Assembly (NCBI GenBank): GCA_964019165.1
Contig: OZ025270.1
Coordinates: forward strand, 13,344,159-13,408,158
DNA: 64,000 nt
Direction of reading: 5' to 3'
Source: Mastigias papua
Taxonomy: Eukaryota > Cnidaria > Scyphozoa > Rhizostomeae > Mastigiidae
Part shown: one piece after another, positions 31,745 through 43,028 of the stretch
Layout of the letters: each line of letters opens with the position of its first letter
Numbering within the stretch: position 1 is the stretch's first letter
The notes under the pieces: generated by a model
What the model was told of the DNA's origin: nothing
Database searches by the model: none
What the model saw: the letters and a program-made list of their open reading frames with translations, nothing else
Made by a program: the position numbers and the translations under genes

Positions 31745-32736
31745 GCAGTAGTGCTGCTAGCATCTAAATAGAGGCTCAATGGGAGGTCATTATATATCTA
31801 ACGTGCATCTCTAATATCACAAGTCATGATTCTGAATCACATATAAGTAATAATTACTTGTTACGGATGCTAAATTATATTTACCATCGAAAGTGAGGGA
31901 TGGGCTATAGTCCTCCCAGCCTCTGGCTACTGGAACATCTTTCTATTTCCCTTTTTGACTATACATGTAAAGAGGCACAAGTTGGGTATGCTGGGAACAA
32001 TACTAGGAAATATATAATAGAGAATTATCAATTACATAGCATTCTCAAGTCAAATCAAGAAGGAGAAAGTTTTTCGTTTAAGGTTGTATGCAAGCCCCTT
32101 AATATGCAGTTATCAGTTATTTGCGATTCAGTAATCATTACGTGCGACTGAAAAGAGCAGACTATAATGGCCACCTGTCGCGTTCTACGGGGCTAATTAA
32201 GTATTTTTGAGGGCAGGGGTATATTGAACAAAAAGGGCACACTATACAGCTTCTAAAGATAATTTATCTTGATATGATACTTTTAAGTTGAAGAAAACAA
32301 GGAGATCTTACGAGAAGCTTTAAGATTTTGTTATTTATATGCATAGCATAGATTATAAGCAGGTCTCTTTCACAGAGTTACAAGAAATAGTTGTAAATCC
32401 ACATATAAGGGACTGGTCATTATTAATGCAAGAGACCGTGACCGAAGGAGTTGAGATGGGGCATTGAAATATTTATGGTCACCATATTGGGTTACTAACT
32501 AAAATTACCATTAATTGTTGGGGTGTCATATTCACTACTTGCCTAGAAAGATATAATAGTGGCGAAAAACAAATATTTGCCACAACATCAAGAATAGCCT
32601 TCATATCGTCTCATCTTACACTTACTTTTCAAACAGGTAGAACATTTTCAGTTATGATTTATGACATTTATTCTTTTCATAATAGCCTTTCCTTTCTAGT
32701 GTTTGCATCTCTTGCATAGTCACTACAAGGAGAGTT
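31745..32736. other. No recognised gene
   Basis: AT-rich DNA between the microsatellite and the tail of the first R2-superclade LINE. No open frame with a recognisable domain was found. Confidence 0.4.
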
Positions 32737-32905
32737 ATATTATTATTATAATGTCGTAGAATGAAGCTAAATGCAATTACCTAGCCAATACAATAACTAA
32801 CTACCAAAATATTTGCTAGTTAACAGTACCAAACAGAGGCCTATAGTTCAAACAGTCATAGGCTAACAATCAAGAAAAAAACAAACCATTAACAACAGCA
32901 TCCTC
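32737..32905 (-). repeat. 3' UTR and (TAA)n tail of R2-superclade LINE 1
   Basis: About 150 bp of non-coding sequence after the ORF stop on the minus strand, ending in ATTATAATAATAATATAAC (rc of about 32737-32755). The short (TAA)n tail is shared in kind with elements 2 and 3. Confidence 0.65.
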
Positions 32906-33943
32906 CTAATCAATATCGTCTCCTTGAATAAGTCCAGATATAACTCTTCGAATGATACTTTCACTATCCATCAATACTGTCTTCTGCATCATTGCAGCGA
33001 CTTTGTCTATGAGTTCAGTATTTGCGAAAATCTTTCTTAAATCGACCTTCAACTCCTTAATACCACCACCCAATGCTCCTACTACGACGGGGACCACATA
33101 GATCTTATAACTTGGGCGTCTTTCTCTTGTTTCAAAAGCGAGTTGTCTGTACTTTGTCACCTTCTCTGTTCTCTTTGGTCCAATGTTATGCTGTTGGGGG
33201 CACGCCATATCACATATCAAAATCTTCTTGTCTCTCTTCAACTCTAAAATTAGGTCTGGTCTTCTGGACGTTGTTGTTTTTCGCAAATGGACCTCAAAAT
33301 CCCACACAAGCTTGGCTATATTATTCTCCAATACTGTCCCTCTACCCCATCGCTGTTCGTACCAGACTGCTTCTTGACCAACTAATTCCTGTTGTTTTGC
33401 CCACTCTACTGCAAGGATCATAAGAGTGCGGTTGTGCCTGGTCAGATATTCGGTATTTGCCAACTTTGTGCATCCAGCTACAAGGTGCTCTACTGATTCA
33501 GGATATTGGTTGCATACCCTGCAACTATTATCATCTATCAGCCCTCTTACTTTTTTCCAAGCTCTTGTTTCCACCATTTGCTCCAACATTGTCATCACTG
33601 CTGCGGTTTTTCCTGGGTTGAGATTCTGGGTCAACCACACATGACACTCCTTCTCCTGTGATCTATATAATTGACTCTGTTGATCCTTGACTCCATAGTG
33701 TTCTATCCTTTGGTTCTTCACTCCCCTTTTCAGCTTCTCTTTCAATTTCTTCCATGCTAATTTCCATCCTTGGTTGATCAGCTCTCCATCGATACAAATA
33801 TTACCTTCCTCAAATTCAATCTCTACTCCAACTTCCGTCATTGTCTGCATTGCCTCCTGTATTATGGAATTCTCCTCTTTTAGCATCTCTCTCTCTTCCA
33901 GGCAGCACTGATCCATCTGTTTTCTGAGCAGGCCATGTAGCAA
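32906..33943 (-). pseudogene. R2-superclade LINE 1, C-terminal zinc finger and restriction-like endonuclease
   Basis: This 345-codon segment is the C-terminal third of one polyprotein with the upstream segment. A CCHC knuckle (C141, C144, H153, C158; CRVCNQYPESVEHLVAGC) precedes the restriction-like endonuclease, whose signature is RRPDLILELK with Asp 245 in ICDMACP, the PD-(D/E)xK arrangement of R2/R4/NeSL-type LINEs. YVVPVVVGALGGGIKEL follows. The endonuclease nicks target DNA for reverse transcription. It overlaps the upstream frame by 64 bp and is offset by a shift inside a GAGAGAGAG run (about 33888-33898), an easy slippage site. Apart from that one break the element seems complete. Confidence 0.88.
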
Positions 33944-36705
33944 GCAACTCTCATCCTCGTCTCTTTATATATGTCCCTCATCGATTTTATTCCTCTTCCA
34001 CCATCTTCTCTTCTAAGGTATAATCTTTCATCACTTGTTTGTTTTCCTAGCATGTTTCTTGACCTCAATTCACGTTTGATTACTTGGTCAAGCTCCTTCA
34101 GTTCTCCTCCAGCAAACTTGCAAACGTTCATTGGGTAAGCTGCTACTGGTATCACTTTTGTGTTAATTGCACGTGCCAAATCTATATCATTCAATTCGGT
34201 GTTGGTCAGCATCTTAATTCTTCTATCCACTTCACCTTTCACTCGCTCAAATACTTTCTTGGTTTTGATCCCATCAGCTTGTTCTATCCCCAAAAACCTA
34301 TAAATTTCATTTTTGTCTGGATCCATTGCTCTCATTCTCTCTTCCAAAACTTCTAATCCTTCTGCTCTGACCATCTTCCCACGCTCAAATACAAGTTCAG
34401 CACATTTCGATACACCATAACATGCCCCTGTATCGTGGCTTGCTTGTACGATAACCTCGTTGACAACTCTAAGCAGTTCATGACTTTCTTGGTACACCTT
34501 CAAATCATCTACAAACAAGCTATGAGTTCGGATGACATCTCGGTTTCCTGGTTGGCCCATTCTGTATCCCCTACTCTGCTGTAATAATCGACATACTGGA
34601 ATCTCGGAGATGCAAAAGCCAACTGGTGAGTAACTGTCTCCTTGAAGAAACCCACAAGATATATTTATCCATCTGCTTGTCAATTTCTCACCTTTGCTCC
34701 AGACCTCCAGCCTAGTCTTCCACAAATCCATAAACTTTGATATCAGTTGAATCACATCCGCAGGGATACCTATCCATTGATATACTCTCAGCATCCAATC
34801 ATGGTGTACATTATCATACGCCTTCTTGTAATCATAGAATGCGACGGCAAGATTTCGGTGGTGCTGTTTCACCTCGTCCATGATGCATCTATCGATAATC
34901 AATTGATCCACCGTACCCAATACACCTTCCACTGCTCCTAATTGACCTTCATCCCAAATCTTATTCTCCATTGTATGGTTTCTCATGTACTTTGCTACCA
35001 CCCCAGTCATGATCTTATATGAAGTATTCAAACACGTTATAGGGCGGTAATTCTTCTCGTCCTCCAAGTTTTTGGTTTTTGGAAGAAGTACGGTTCTTCC
35101 AGATGGCCACCAAGTTGGTATGTTCGTGATATCTTCCTTGATTTTTGTGAATGCTCTTGTTAATGCCCCTTGGGCTGATTCTAGCTTTTTCCACCAATAG
35201 TTCTGTATTCCGTCTATTCCAGGTGCTGTCCATCCTTTTCTCTTTGAAATTTCCTTCTTCACTTTTTCAAGGGTGATGCTAAACTCATTAACTCGATTTA
35301 CCTTCTCACTTAATTGTCTCCTTATCTGTTCCATCCAAGGCATGTTTGGCGTTCTTTCTTCTTTCTCCCACATACCTCCCCAAAACTCTACAAACTTTTC
35401 TATTCCTGGCATTTCTCCTTCATGCGCCTTCTCTCCTTCAAGTGTTCTGAAGAATCCCTTCTGGTCTCGTTGAAACATGATGTTGTCTTGCTTCCTTCTC
35501 CGTTTTTCTTCACATTTTGCCAACTTTATCTTTTTGTATCTCAATCTGTCTAACCATTGCTCTCTTGCATTCCTCAGGTTATAGTTAGTTGCATCTTTCT
35601 CAATCAAGACTCTCAATTCTTTAGTGATCGTCTTTTCCTTATTGGTTGCTTTTCTCCGTTTTCTCCTTCTGTACAACTCATTACTCATTTTCGCTACAAT
35701 CTGACGTGATTCTTTAATTTCTCTCTGCAACTTCCGTTCTCTTCTGTTTCCTCCTTTTGCACGTCCCTTCTTTTTATTAGCTTGATCCCTTTCCACCAAA
35801 GTATCTAGCTTGAAGCCAATCGCTCTTCCCATAGCATACACTTTATCACATATCTCTGGAATAGTGTCAACCTCCTTCAAGAACCTACCCAATACCCGAT
35901 TTGCACTTTCCTTCAATTGATTATCAGTCCTCATCTTAGGAAGTTTTTCTCTCGGTTCTATTTGGAGCAACGTTGAATTTTTGATGTTCTCTAGCTGATC
36001 AATGAACATTACCTCAAGATCTCGATCTTCCTCTTTGAGCCCTTCTGTGGGTAATTCATTTCGTTCAGTCTCACCAATATTATTCTCAGCTTCCTCTTCC
36101 TCACTATCAACAAGATTGGGTCTCACTGTTTCCAAATCTATTTGTTCTTCTTCTTCCACCTGTGTTTGTTCCTCAGTCTGACACTGGTCTTCTTCTCTCT
36201 TCCTCACTAGGATAAGGCTTATCAGCTCAGGTTCCTTCTTAAACCGTGCTGCATAATCTCTAAGTTTTTGCCAGCTTGCATGTTGGTATTCTGGACACTT
36301 CTGATCCCATCGTTCTTTTACTCTCTTCATAAAACCTCTTCCCTTTGCTCTCTCTTCCTCATCCATTATAACTAAATTTATCTTCATGTCGGTTTTCCAA
36401 TCCAAATGCTTATTGTTGATTTCGGGTGTAGCCTGTCCTGTCCCTAGGTCTTCCCTCACTGCTATGTTTCCCCATCCGTCTTTCTTAAATCTCCTTGCAT
36501 TATCAAGCAAGTTTTGTGCCGTCCGATTTGATTCTGGAAATTCTAAATCCCATATTTGTTTAATACGTTTCATAAAACTCTTCCTTTTCTGTCTTTCCTG
36601 AATGTCTATCTCCACTATTCTGTGCTTCTGTTCATCAGACCATTCACAGTTATTCGTTATACGTACTCTGTTGGTTTCTAGATTTGCTTGATTCTCAGCA
36701 CCCAA
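33880..36705 (-). pseudogene. R2-superclade LINE 1, N-terminal domains and reverse transcriptase
   Basis: A 941-codon open segment. Two similar N-terminal modules (about residues 20-75 and 100-160), each with a W, an FMKR motif and an ARRFKK-type end, look like a tandem Myb-like DNA-binding pair. A long charged, partly coiled region follows. RT motifs: NYRPITCLNTSYK at ~557, FYDYKKAYDNVHHDW at ~625, GFLQGDSYSP at ~690 and catalytic FVDD at ~728. FVDD in place of YADD is tolerated in this superclade. The frame is open back to about 36744 without a clear ATG in the best position, so the start is uncertain. Codon use is more GC-balanced than in the viral-like block. Confidence 0.9.
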
Positions 36706-36744
36706 AGGTACTACTGCGTCATCTGCAATATCTTGTGAAATTGG

Positions 36745-37346
36745 TTAAAATTGAATGTAATCTAAGTCTCCCATAAAATAGTAATTTGTGACGCTCGGTC
36801 CAATTCAGTCCGTCCAGGGTTGCCCGGCTCTCTGGATAAGGCATTTATTTTGATAGGGGCGCCACTTCTACCAGATTCCGCGATCAGCGACCTCATAGCG
36901 CAGAGGCCATTCACCCATATCGGCACGGTACCTTCGGGTTGCGGGTAAAATTGATCATGTATCCTTCACTAGATGATTTGCCTGTTAAGGCTGAAGAGCA
37001 CCATCTACCCATACAATTATTCGTGTAGTTTCCACTAGATGGACTGTCTTCCAAGACTAAAGAGCTCCATCTACATTGGTTTTGAAATCAGAGATTTTCC
37101 TTCTCCTAGAACAACTGCTGGCAATGCTAACGAGTTTGTTCTACCCGGAGCACTGGCTATTTGAAGGCGCCAGATACCCGCCTTTTGCCCCTTCTCCTGT
37201 TAGTTCCAAACAGTTCTGCCACGTGAAGGCCAGGAGCTGGACTTAGACTGCTAGAGGCTATATTTTCCACACGCCATTGGGAGATTTGATAGGTATCGGA
37301 CGCTCATCTTCCTCAACCATCCCGGCTATAGCAATCCTTTAGAACC
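36745..37346 (-). other. Probable 5' UTR of R2-superclade LINE 1
   Basis: About 600 bp without a long frame, GC-richer than its surroundings, lying between the ORF and the (TAA)n tail of element 2. It contains several short self-complementary stretches and a pair of related blocks (CATCTAC/CCACTAGATG at about 36970-37075). Structured 5' UTRs, in some cases self-cleaving ribozymes, are known from R2-type elements; I could not verify such a fold by eye. Confidence 0.5.

Positions 37347-37416
<70 letters not shown>
37347..37416. repeat. (TTA)n microsatellite, tail of R2-superclade LINE 2
   Basis: About 70 bp of perfect TTA (TAA on the minus strand). It directly follows the 3' UTR of element 2 and directly precedes the 5' region of element 1. 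Confidence 0.95.
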
Positions 37417-40341
37417 CTCTTCACATTTGCTATCTAGTACAATTGCTGACCGGATCACCCCAGTGACCTAAGGTCAGCAAAGGTCTGAGAAACGAAAACA
37501 TCAATTAAAACAAAACTAAAATTTAAATAGAGAGAGTCTTCCGCAAAGTATGAGCTGTGCTTGTCAATACTATTTGCTGGATTTTCTGGAGTTGTGGTTG
37601 TCCTGGGATCTTGTCAAGATGCTTTTGGCAGCCCTTTTTTATCATTCCAAGAGCGCCTACAATCACATGTACTGTTGTTGCTTTCAAGTTCCACATTCTG
37701 CCAATTTCAATTTCAAGGTCTTTATACTTGCTGAGTTTATCAAATTCTTTAACAGCGATGTTCTGGTCTGTAGGGATACTCATATCTATTAAGAGGCAAG
37801 TTTGTTCTTTGAAGTTTTTTATTATGATGTCTGGTCTGTTCGCTTGAATAGTACGATCAGTGTGTATAGAGAGATCCCAGAGGATCGATACATTTTCTCC
37901 TTCAACTACAGGTTGGGGGTGGTGCTCAAACCAATTAGTGGGTGTTGATAACCGATAATGTTTGCATATGGTCCAATGTAGATACTGGCCTACTCTATCA
38001 TGGCGGTTCTTGTATTCGGTTTGTGCTAGTATCGAGCAACTAGATATAAGATGATCAATTGTTTCAGTGAATTTGTCACAAAACCTACATTTATCATCTA
38101 CACCAGTTTTTAGAATGTTTGCCTGGTAGTTTCTTGTAAACAAAGATTGGTCTTGGGCAGCTATAATGAAACCTTCAGTTTCTGACTTAAGTCCAGAGCT
38201 CCGTAACCACTGATGGGTTGCAGTTACATCAACATCAGCTTTCTGGCATCGGAGATTATACTTTCCATGTAGTGGCTTTTTAAGCCATTTCTCACGTAGC
38301 TGTTTCAGACCACAGGCTTTGGCAGCTTGTTTGACCATCTTGGCTTGTTTTGTGGCTGGCAGATCAGGATGTGGAGGGGTTCCAATGTTAAAATCCAAGT
38401 CTTTTTCGTAAATTCTTGCTTCTTTCACAATTGAATGCAGCTTATTACTTTTGTGGTGCTGGTAAACTAACTTTAACATCCAATCAGAAGTTGTTGATAG
38501 GTATGTTGACATTGCTATAGTGATAGTTTTGTACGCCATTTCAAGTTGTATCATTCCCCTACCACCATTACTCGTAGGCAAGTACAAACGGTCAACATCT
38601 GCTTTGGGATGATGCATACGGTGTGATGTCAGCAACTTTATAGTCTTTCTATCCATTCTTTGGAGGTCAAGGAGGTTCCAGTTAATGATGTTATAGCGGT
38701 ATTGAACAACAGGGACGGCTAATGTGTTTATTGCCGCAATACGGATTCTGGAATTGAGCTCTGTCTTTAGTACTAATCTGATTCTTCTGTAATACTCTTT
38801 TCTAACCTTTTCCTTCATAACAGAATGGTTTATCCCATTACATTCATGCACTCCTAAATACTTATATGATTCTCCTGGTTCTAGCTCTCTAATGATAGTA
38901 TCAATGTCAAGACTGATATTTGCAGTTTTCTTAAGGGCACCTCTAAGAAACGATGCTTTAGCGCACTTATCAAGTCCAAACTCCATTCCAATGTCATTGC
39001 TAAATCCTTTTCCTGTAGTTAAGAGACCTTCTAGTTCATAATCATTCCTAGCGAAGAGCTTGAGGTCATCCAAGTATGTAGAAAAGGTGGTTTACTTTTG
39101 TTTCAAAAATCCTATAGCCATAGTCTGTGTTGTTCAATTCACTTGACAGAGGTATGATGGCCATGCAAAAGAGAAGTGGCAAAAGAGAGTCACCTTGAAA
39201 AATCCCTCGTTTGATTCTAAGACATTCAGACTTACAAGTGCCAGTATTGTGTGAGAGAAATAGACGAGTTTTCCATTTGGTCATACTAATGCTGAGAAAA
39301 TTAAAAATTATAGGTGAGATCTTATACAGCTGAAGAGCTTTTAGTATCCATTCATGCGAAACACTATCAAAGGCTTTCTTGTAGTCAATCCAGGCAGTAC
39401 TAAGATTCCGTTTGCTTTTACGGCAGTTTTCTAAAATCATTTTGTTTATAAGGAGCTGGTCTTTACATCCATACGAGTTCCTTTTGCATCCTTTTTGCTC
39501 TTGTGGTAAAACTGAATTTCGCTCAAGGAAGGAGTACATTCGGTCGGTGAGTATTGACGTTAGAAGTTTGTATGTCGTTGATAAACACGTAGTTAGTCTG
39601 TAATTTTTGGGGTGTATGGTTGCTTCGGGTTTTGGAAGGAGATATGTTGTCCCTTCTGTGAGCCATTCAGGCGCCTCTTACGGATTCTGCATGACATATG
39701 AGAGACAAAATGCAAGATATTCATGTATCGCATTAAGAGAGTACAGCCAAAAATTGGGTATTTTGTCTATGCCTGGTGACTTCCATTTCTGAGACTTTCC
39801 AAGTGTCACACGTAACTCAGAGCAGTCTATCTTTTCCCATTGCTGCTCATCAACTTCATTCATTCTTTCTTTTTGTCGTTCCATCCATTCTGCTTTGTGA
39901 TTGAATTGCTTTTCGCTCACCCATATATTATTCCAAAATTTCTCAATTTCTTTTACCTCAGGGTGTTCTTTTACATCAATTGTCCGTTTTCCTATTTGTC
40001 TGTAAAATTTCCTTGCATCAGTCTGGAATATCTTATTCTGTCTGTAAAATCGGTCTCGTTGTGCTTTTACTTGCATTCTTTGCTTCAATGACTATTTAGT
40101 AGATAGGAGTGCATTCTCGTCGGAGATCTTGTACTTCCTTTTAATTTTCCTTAGCTTTCTGATTTTCAAATTAACGTCTTTTGAAACTTCATTAAGAATT
40201 GATATGTCAGCCCGTAGAAGATCAATCTCTTTCTGTATTCTCACTTTCCATTTAGGAGGCTTATTGACTTGATAGTTTTTCTTCCTGTTTACCTTAATTC
40301 CGACTTGGGCTGTTATTGCTTTTGCCGCAGAGTAAACAAGT
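37417..40341 (-). pseudogene. R2-superclade LINE 2, RT to endonuclease, 5'-truncated and broken
   Basis: Same domain order as element 1 but clearly diverged. From 40341, a basic coiled region leads into RT motifs (KNYRLTTCLSTTYK near 39590, WIDYKKAFDSVSHEW near 39390, GIFQGDSLLPLL near 39190, then LDDLKLF near 39065). The 516-codon C-terminal frame (39073-37523) has the CCHC knuckle C329, C332, H341, C346 and the endonuclease residues in NRPDIIIK with D430 (LLIDMSIP). Breaks: a TAG near 40095, a frameshift near 39680 and another at 39070 within the catalytic motif. The Myb-like N-terminus is missing, with TTA-rich DNA in its place. The 3' UTR is about 105 bp. Confidence 0.87.
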
Positions 40342-40509
40342 GCATTATTATTATTAATATTATTATTATATTGCTGTTGTTGTTGTTGTTTTCATTTTTG
40401 TTTTATATAATTTTTTACATTATAACGATAGTATTGACCAATTGTAAACTACCTAGACATAGTGAGGTTTATGATTGTATGTAGAGAATTTGAAAATGAC
40501 ATGAAGTTT
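40342..40509. repeat. TTA/TTG-rich spacer between LINE 2 and LINE 3
   Basis: An imperfect ATTATTATTAATATTATTAT tract (about 40345-40370) runs into TTG repeats (40372-40390). About 110 bp of unique AT-rich DNA follow, before the (TTA)n tail of element 3. This spacer is where element 2 loses its 5' end. Confidence 0.6.
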
Positions 40510-41830
40510 CCATTATTATTATTATTTTATAGCTTTCGCACAGGCAGTTCTTAATGCCGAAATTTTCCTCTTGGGTGGGCTACAACTAATAGCCAAGAGC
40601 CAAGTGGCTGCTTTCACTTCACATGTCTAAGATTTTCCTGAGTATCCTAGCTGTTCCCAACAAGACTGATTTTTTTACCATTCCAACGTTCAATTTAATA
40701 CCAAGTGTGTCCAACCATCCACTGAAGCCCTTGCTAACACACCCTAGAGCTCCTACAACAACTGGTAGAACAGCAACCTTTTTCAGCGACCAAAGTCTTT
40801 TCAGCTCTATCTTTAGGTTTTGATATTTTTCAATTTTCTCCATTTCTTTCTCACGTATCCTACAGTCACCTGGTACAGCAATATCAATGATGACACATGA
40901 TTTCTTCCTTTTATCCACCAAGACTAAGTCGGGTCTCCTTGCCTCAATAACATTATCACACTGGATATTCATATCCCAGAGTAATTTAACATCATCATCT
41001 TCCACAATTCCCTCAGGGCAATGCTCATACCACTTCTCTGTTCTCACAAGGTTATGCTTCTCACACAACTTCCAATGGACCAATTTTGCAACTGTGTCAT
41101 GTCTTCTCTTATACTCACGTTGCGCTAGCTTTTTGCATTCACATATTATATGCTGTACAGTTTCCATCTTTTCACCACACATTCTACATAATGGATTGTC
41201 CGATGTTTTGTCAATTTTATTCTTTGTATAGTTTGTCCATAAGGCTTGTTCTTGTGCAGCAAATATTGTTGCTTCGGTTTGCACTTTGAGATCACTTTGC
41301 ACCAACCATTTCCACGATAACTCTTTATCTATCTCTTCAGCCATCTCACGAGCAAATTGTCCATGCATTCTCTTTTCACGCCATCTATTTTTAAACTCAT
41401 TTTGGCTATTTCTTTTGAAATCTTCCTTCCTCATGAGATTTTCAGTCTTGATGGTACCGACTCTCATTACGCCTTTGAGTAATAGTTCATTCGATTCACT
41501 CACATACACTCCCAAATTATTCTCTTCCGATCTTACACATGTTTCAATGCTTATCAAGCCTCTTCCTCCATGACTTCGTTTCAAATACAGTCGATCAATG
41601 TCACTCTTCGGATGAAGGGCCCATATATCGTCAAAGTCTTTCTCGTTGTCCCGTCCATTTGTTTCAACTAATCTACCTTCCAGTTAATAATTCCAGCTCC
41701 ATATCTTTACAGTGCAACCGCCCAGGTACAAATTGCTTGAATCTTATTCTTACCATTCAATTTATATTTTGATATTAACCTCAACCTTCTTTTAAACTCT
41801 GCTGTGACTTTATGTATCATGTCGTGTTCT
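40510..41830 (-). pseudogene. R2-superclade LINE 3, C-terminal third only
   Basis: The 321-codon frame 41584-40619 starts just after the RT thumb and holds the CCHC knuckle (C133, C136, H145, C150; CRMCGEKMETVQHIICEC) and endonuclease motif RRPDLVLVDK with D234 (VIIDIAVPGD). It ends LLGTARILRKILDM. The frame can be followed upstream with several shifts and stops to about 41830, where it meets the satellite abruptly. No RT catalytic motif remains. A 3' UTR of about 90 bp ends in a TAATAATAAT tail at 40510-40530. It is closer to element 2 than to element 1 in the C-terminal block. Confidence 0.87.
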
Positions 41831-43028
41831 GGTCTGACATTACAGCAATGACAACAGATCTGATGTTCATATCATATTATAAATGCTAGATTCACTACAG
41901 AAATATGCTTAGATTATGTTTTGGAGCTATGACACACGTACTTATAGTGATTGTAGGCCTTGTATACTATTGTCAGTTTTGCCACATGTAAAGCACTTTA
42001 CAGCTGTATATAGTGTAAAAACACAGACTAAGGCTAATTTGAGTAGGAAACATTGGCTAAACTACTGGCATCGGTGCAACTATAGATGTAAAAGACGTTT
42101 AATATGTGAGATTGACGCACTTCCACTCAATTTCACTCATATAGCAGTATATTCACATATTGTGATTGCTTGTGATGGGCCTAAAATACTTATGTGTGCA
42201 AGGTTTAACAATACAGCAATGACGACAGATCTGATAGTCATATGATATTATAAATGCTAGATTGACTGTAGAAATATGCTTAGATTATGTTGTGGAGCTA
42301 TGAGACACGAACTTATAGTGATTGTAGGCCTTGCAAAGTATTGTCAGTTGTGCGACATGTAACGAACTTTAAAGATGTATATAGTGTAAAAACACAGACT
42401 AAGGCTAATTTGAGTAGGAAACATTTGCTAAACTACTGGCATCGGTGCAACTGTAGATGCAAAAGACGAGAGGTGTATGCTAGTGACCCACTTCTACTCA
42501 ATGTCAATCATATAGCAGTCTATGAATATATTGTGATTACTTGTGATGGGCGTAAAATACGTATGTGTGCAAGGTTTGACAATACAGCAATGACGACAGA
42601 TCTGATGGTCATATGATATTATAAATGCCAGATTCACTATAGAAATATGCTTAGGTTAAGTTTTGGAGCTATGAGACACGTACTTATAGCGATTGTAGGA
42701 CTTGCGTAGTATGTTCTGTTTTGACACATGTAAAGCACTTTAAAGCTGTATATAGTGTAAAAACACAGACTAAGGCTAATTTGAGTAGGAAACATTTGCT
42801 AGACTACTGGCATCCGTGGAACTATAGATGTAAAAGACGAGTTGTATACGCGATTGACGCACTTACACTCAATTTCAATCATATAGAAGTATCTGCAGAT
42901 ATTGTGATTACTTGTGATGGGCGTATAATACGTATGTGTGCAATGTCTGACAATACAGCAATGACGACAGATCTGATGGTCATATGATGTTATAAATGCT
43001 AGATTCAATGCAGAAATATGCTTAGATT

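Noticed and set aside
33073..36601. Several plus-strand ORFs of 64-116 codons
   Set aside because: They are antisense shadows of the R2-superclade LINE 1 ORFs and show no domain.
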